Assembly (NCBI GenBank): GCA_002508545.1
Contig: DAVH01000063.1
Coordinates: forward strand, 25,060-34,141
Length of the DNA stretch: 9,082 bases
Origin: Methanomassiliicoccus sp. UBA6
GTDB taxonomy: Archaea > Thermoplasmatota > Thermoplasmata > Methanomassiliicoccales > Methanomassiliicoccaceae
Reading direction: 5' to 3'
Under the pieces are notes generated by a model. The model was given only the letters and a program-made list of their open reading frames with translations. It ran no database searches and was not told the origin of the DNA. The translations under genes were made by a program, and so were the position numbers. Numbering within the stretch: the first letter of the stretch is position 1; every line of letters starts with the position of its first letter. This document shows, in pieces, positions 6,406 to 9,082 of this stretch.

Positions 6406-6803
6406 CAGACCGGGGCGCCGTAGCCCTTGAATTCCATGTCCGAACCCAGGATGTGGTGGGCGAACCAGTCCTGCACGAGGTAGAGCACCTCCTCGGCCGT
6501 CACCGAGCCCGGCTCGTGCCGGTAGCGGCGCTGGAGCTCCTTCATGCGCTCCCGGAAGTTCTGGTGGACCTCCTTGTGGGCCTCCAGGTCGGGGTAGCCC
6601 ACCTTGGCCATCCACCGCTCCTCGGAATCGAAGTGCATGAGGGTGTAGTCCACCAGGAACTCGATGCGGTCCTCCATGGGGGGCGGCTGCTCCTCGGCCA
6701 TGGCCTTTCGGAATTCAGCCACCATCTGGAAGAAGATGTGGTGGTACGCGTCCACGAGGGGGTTGCCGACGGTGTACTTTTCGGTCCATTCCATGAAATC
6801 CAT
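6405..6803 (-). CDS. Bacteriohemerythrin, 132 aa
   Basis: A cytoplasmic four-helix-bundle protein with a non-haem di-iron site. Members bind O2 for sensing, storage or delivery, or handle iron and reactive species. All seven ligands expected of the bacterial family are present at the usual spacing: His22 (AYHH), His57 and Glu61 (HFDSEE), His76 and His80 (HKEVH), His117 and Asp122 (HHILGSD). The N-terminal EW and GN motifs also match, and the length (about 130 residues) is that of a stand-alone single-domain protein. The ATG at 6803 is preferred over the internal ATG at 6794 because GAGGG lies 7 bases before it (6815-6811). The gene follows topA by 38 bp on the same strand with no terminator between, so co-transcription is possible. 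Its TGA shares a base with the MITE end, so the original 3' end may have been altered by the insertion. Confidence 0.95.
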   Translation of the reverse strand: MDFMEWTEKYTVGNPLVDAYHHIFFQMVAEFRKAMAEEQPPPMEDRIEFLVDYTLMHFDSEERWMAKVGYPDLEAHKEVHQNFRERMKELQRRYRHEPGSVTAEEVLYLVQDWFAHHILGSDMEFKGYGAPV

Positions 6804-6841
6804 GCGGCGTCCCTCGAATCGTCCACCAGCTTACCTGAAAT

Positions 6842-9082
6842 CTAGCCCAGGGGCTCCTCGTAGGCGCAGGACGGGCAGAGCATGACCGTGATGGGATCCT
6901 TGCCCCGGGGCTTGCGCGTCTTCTCGGTCATGTAGGGGTTCTTGCAGGAGGGGCAGGCCCGGGGCACGGGCTTGTCCCAGGCCGTGAAGTCGCACTTGGG
7001 GTACCGCGTGCAGCCGTAGAAGACCTTGCCGAAGCGGGTCTTCCGGGGGCTGAGGTCGCCGCCGCACTTGGGGCAGGGCACGCCCAGGATCTCCTTCTTG
7101 ACCGTCTTGCAGGTGGGGTAGTCCACGCAGCACACGAACTCGCCGTAGCGGCCGTGGCGCTTGACGAAGTTCTTGCCGCAGGTGGGGCACTTCTCGTCCA
7201 GGGGCTGGTCGGGGGGCACCGGGATCCCCTTGGGGTCGGCCTTGCGGATGCCCTTGCAGGAGGGGTAGTTGGTGCAGGCCCAGAAGGGGCCGAACTGGCC
7301 CTTGCGTAGGTTCATGGGGGTCGAGCCGCACAGGGGGCATTCCGGCGCGTCCTCGGGCTCCTCCATCTTCTCCAGCTCCTCGGTGTGGTCGCACTCGGGG
7401 TAGCGCGAGCAGCCCAGGAACAGGCCGTTCTTGCCGATGCGCTTGAGCATGGGCGCCTTGCACTTCTTGCATTCCACGCCCGCGGGTATGCCGGCCTTGA
7501 GGTTGAGCATGTCCTTGCCGGCCCGGGCCAGGAGCTTCTCGAAGGGGCCGTAGAAATCCTTCATCGCCTTCAGGAAGGTGAGGTCCCCTTCCTCCACCCG
7601 GTCCAGCTGCCCTTCCAGGCCCGAGGTGTAGGTGGGCTCCATGAGTTCCTGGAAGCCCTGCACCAGGAGGTCGGTGACCACGCAGCCCAGCTCGGTGGGC
7701 TTGAAGCGGCCTTCGTGCTTCTTCACGTAGTCGCGGTCCTGGATGGTGGCGATGATGCTGGCGTAGGTGGAGGGCCGGCCGATGCCGTCCTCCTCCAGCT
7801 CCTTGACGAGGGTGGCTTCCGAGTACCGCGCGGGGGGCTTGGTGAACTGCTGGTCGGTGTCCAGCTGCTCGAGCTTGAGGGGCATGCCCACCTTCAGGGC
7901 CGGCAGGCCCACGGCCTCCTCGTCGCCCTCCTCGGGCGTTTCGGTGATTTCCTCGGCCTTCTGCTCCTCCTGGGCGGCCCGGTAAACGGACAACCATCCG
8001 GGGAAGCGCTCGATCTCGCCCTTGGCCTCGAACGCCGCGGCCTCGCCGCTCTTGAGCGTGGACTCGGCCTCCACCACCGTCTCGTCGAAGACGGCGGCCT
8101 CCATCTGGCAGGCCACGGTGCGGCGCCAGATGAGGGCGTAGAGCCTGAACTGGTCGGGCTCGAGGCGGTCCTTGAGGCTTTCGGGGGTGCGGGCGATGTC
8201 GGTGGGGCGGATGGCCTCGTGGGCCTCCTGGGCGGCGGCCTTGCCCTTGAAGACCCGGGCCTTGGCGGGAAGGTAGTCCTTGCCGTAGCGAGTGGCGATG
8301 AGCTCGCGGATGGCCGTCACGGCCTCCGGGGCCAGGCGGGGCGAGTCGGTCCTCATGTAGGTGATGAGGCCCACCGGCCCTTCGCCGAAGTCCACGCCCT
8401 CGTAGAGGCGCTGGGCGTTCTGCATGGTGCGGGTGACGCTCATGCGCAGCTTCTGGGCGGCCTCCTGCTGCAGCTTGGCCGTGGTGAAGGGGGCCGCGGG
8501 GTTGCGCTTCTTCTCCTTGGTCTCCAGGGAGGTGACCTTCCAGGCCGAGGCCACGATCATGTCCCGCAGCGCGTGGGCCTGCTTGGCGTCGGCGATGCGG
8601 GTCTTGGTTTCCTTGTTGCCCAGCTGCACGGGGGAACCGGAAAGGCGGGTCAGCCTCATCCAGAACGCGGGCGGGGTCTTGGCGGCGAAGCGGCCCTTGA
8701 GCACCCAGTACTCGACCGGATTGAAGGCCTGGATCTCCCGCTCCCGGTCCACGATCAGGCGCACCGCCACGCTCTGCACCCGCCCGGCGCTGAGCCCCCG
8801 GCGCACCTTGTCCCAGAGCACCTGGGAGACCTTGTAGCCCACGAGCCGGTCCAGCACGCGCCGGGCCCGCTGGGCGTCCACCAGCTTCTTATTGATGACG
8901 GTGGGGGCGGCCATGGCCTTCTGGATGCCCGAAGGCGTGATCTCGTTGAAGAGCACCCGGTGCACCGGCATGCCCTTGGGGGGCTTGATGGATTCCAGGA
9001 GATGCCAGGAGATGGCCTCCCCTTCGCGGTCGGGGTCAGTGGCAAGCAGGAGGATGTCGCTCTCCTTCAGTTCCTTCTTGAT
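6842..9082 (-). CDS. topA: DNA topoisomerase I (type IA), N-terminus cut by window
   Basis: Relaxes negative supercoils by cutting one strand through a 5'-phosphotyrosine. The frame is open to the window edge, and 746 residues are visible. Numbering from base 9082: the Toprim acidic motif DPDREGE at 16-22; HRVLFNEIT; the LSAGRVQSVAVRLIVDRE helix at about 97-114; active-site Tyr242 in GLITYMRTDS (codon 8359-8357); HEAIRPTD at about 288; GRPSTYASI and an intact C-terminal end to domain II. The C-terminal region has four full tetracysteine zinc-ribbon repeats (about 538-564, 582-609, 632-658, 670-697) and a fifth with CPSC pairs at about 710 and 736. Roughly 100 residues, including the start of the Toprim domain, lie beyond the window. 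The protein ends EEPLG with TAG. No damage is seen; it is ordinary housekeeping content. Confidence 0.97.
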   Translation of the reverse strand: MKKELKESDILLLATDPDREGEAISWHLLESIKPPKGMPVHRVLFNEITPSGIQKAMAAPTVINKKLVDAQRARRVLDRLVGYKVSQVLWDKVRRGLSAGRVQSVAVRLIVDREREIQAFNPVEYWVLKGRFAAKTPPAFWMRLTRLSGSPVQLGNKETKTRIADAKQAHALRDMIVASAWKVTSLETKEKKRNPAAPFTTAKLQQEAAQKLRMSVTRTMQNAQRLYEGVDFGEGPVGLITYMRTDSPRLAPEAVTAIRELIATRYGKDYLPAKARVFKGKAAAQEAHEAIRPTDIARTPESLKDRLEPDQFRLYALIWRRTVACQMEAAVFDETVVEAESTLKSGEAAAFEAKGEIERFPGWLSVYRAAQEEQKAEEITETPEEGDEEAVGLPALKVGMPLKLEQLDTDQQFTKPPARYSEATLVKELEEDGIGRPSTYASIIATIQDRDYVKKHEGRFKPTELGCVVTDLLVQGFQELMEPTYTSGLEGQLDRVEEGDLTFLKAMKDFYGPFEKLLARAGKDMLNLKAGIPAGVECKKCKAPMLKRIGKNGLFLGCSRYPECDHTEELEKMEEPEDAPECPLCGSTPMNLRKGQFGPFWACTNYPSCKGIRKADPKGIPVPPDQPLDEKCPTCGKNFVKRHGRYGEFVCCVDYPTCKTVKKEILGVPCPKCGGDLSPRKTRFGKVFYGCTRYPKCDFTAWDKPVPRACPSCKNPYMTEKTRKPRGKDPITVMLCPSCAYEEPLG

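Noticed and set aside
6187..6615. 142-codon minus-strand frame spanning the MITE and the hemerythrin gene
   Set aside because: Out of frame with hemerythrin, no domain, and it exists only because both parts are GC-rich. It is not a transposase.
6831..7997. 388-codon minus-strand frame inside topA
   Set aside because: His/Gly/Pro/Arg-rich shadow of the zinc-ribbon region of topA.
1..9082. CRISPR array, tRNA, rRNA, integrase or phage genes
   Set aside because: No regularly spaced repeats, no cloverleaf-like segment, and no recombinase or phage domain seen in any frame.

Overview
The window is bacterial chromosomal DNA, roughly 70% GC across its core genes. Three of these genes are housekeeping or common accessory types: purL, topA and a bacteriohemerythrin. 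The PurL is the long single-chain form of roughly 1,200 residues. The lineage cannot be fixed from this content. A GC-rich Gram-negative such as an Acidobacteriota (Holophaga/Geothrix-like) would fit, but that is a guess.

Layout. (1) 1-3531, plus strand: purL, missing its N-terminus at the window edge. (2) 3532-5259: a scrambled, gene-poor stretch. It holds a frameshifted amidohydrolase-like remnant, then an AT-rich island (as low as about 34% GC by hand count over 3781-4020) with two unrecognised minus-strand small ORFs and a plausible sigma70 promoter. After that come a decayed copy of the 3' end of the eamA transporter gene, fused to a decayed copy of the last 77 bases of purL, and the C-terminal stump of a DUF4143-type ATPase. 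(3) 5260-6120, minus strand: an intact EamA/DMT permease resembling E. coli YigM (BioT). (4) 6137-6405: a 269-bp non-autonomous element with perfect 32-bp terminal inverted repeats (MITE-like). (5) 6405-6803, minus strand: a bacteriohemerythrin with all seven expected iron ligands; its stop codon overlaps the last base of the element. (6) 6842-9082, minus strand: topA (DNA topoisomerase I), cut by the window end, 38 bp upstream of the hemerythrin gene and possibly co-transcribed with it.

The order purL tail - X - eamA tail copy - purL tail copy - X' - eamA is what a tandem duplication of the purL-to-eamA interval leaves behind. The duplication would have been followed by decay and by different foreign or remnant DNA in each spacer. 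The intact genes have unrelated functions (purine synthesis, transport, O2/iron binding, DNA topology). I see no defence or biosynthetic system. The novelty lies in the genome-rearrangement scar, the MITE and the AT-rich two-ORF island.
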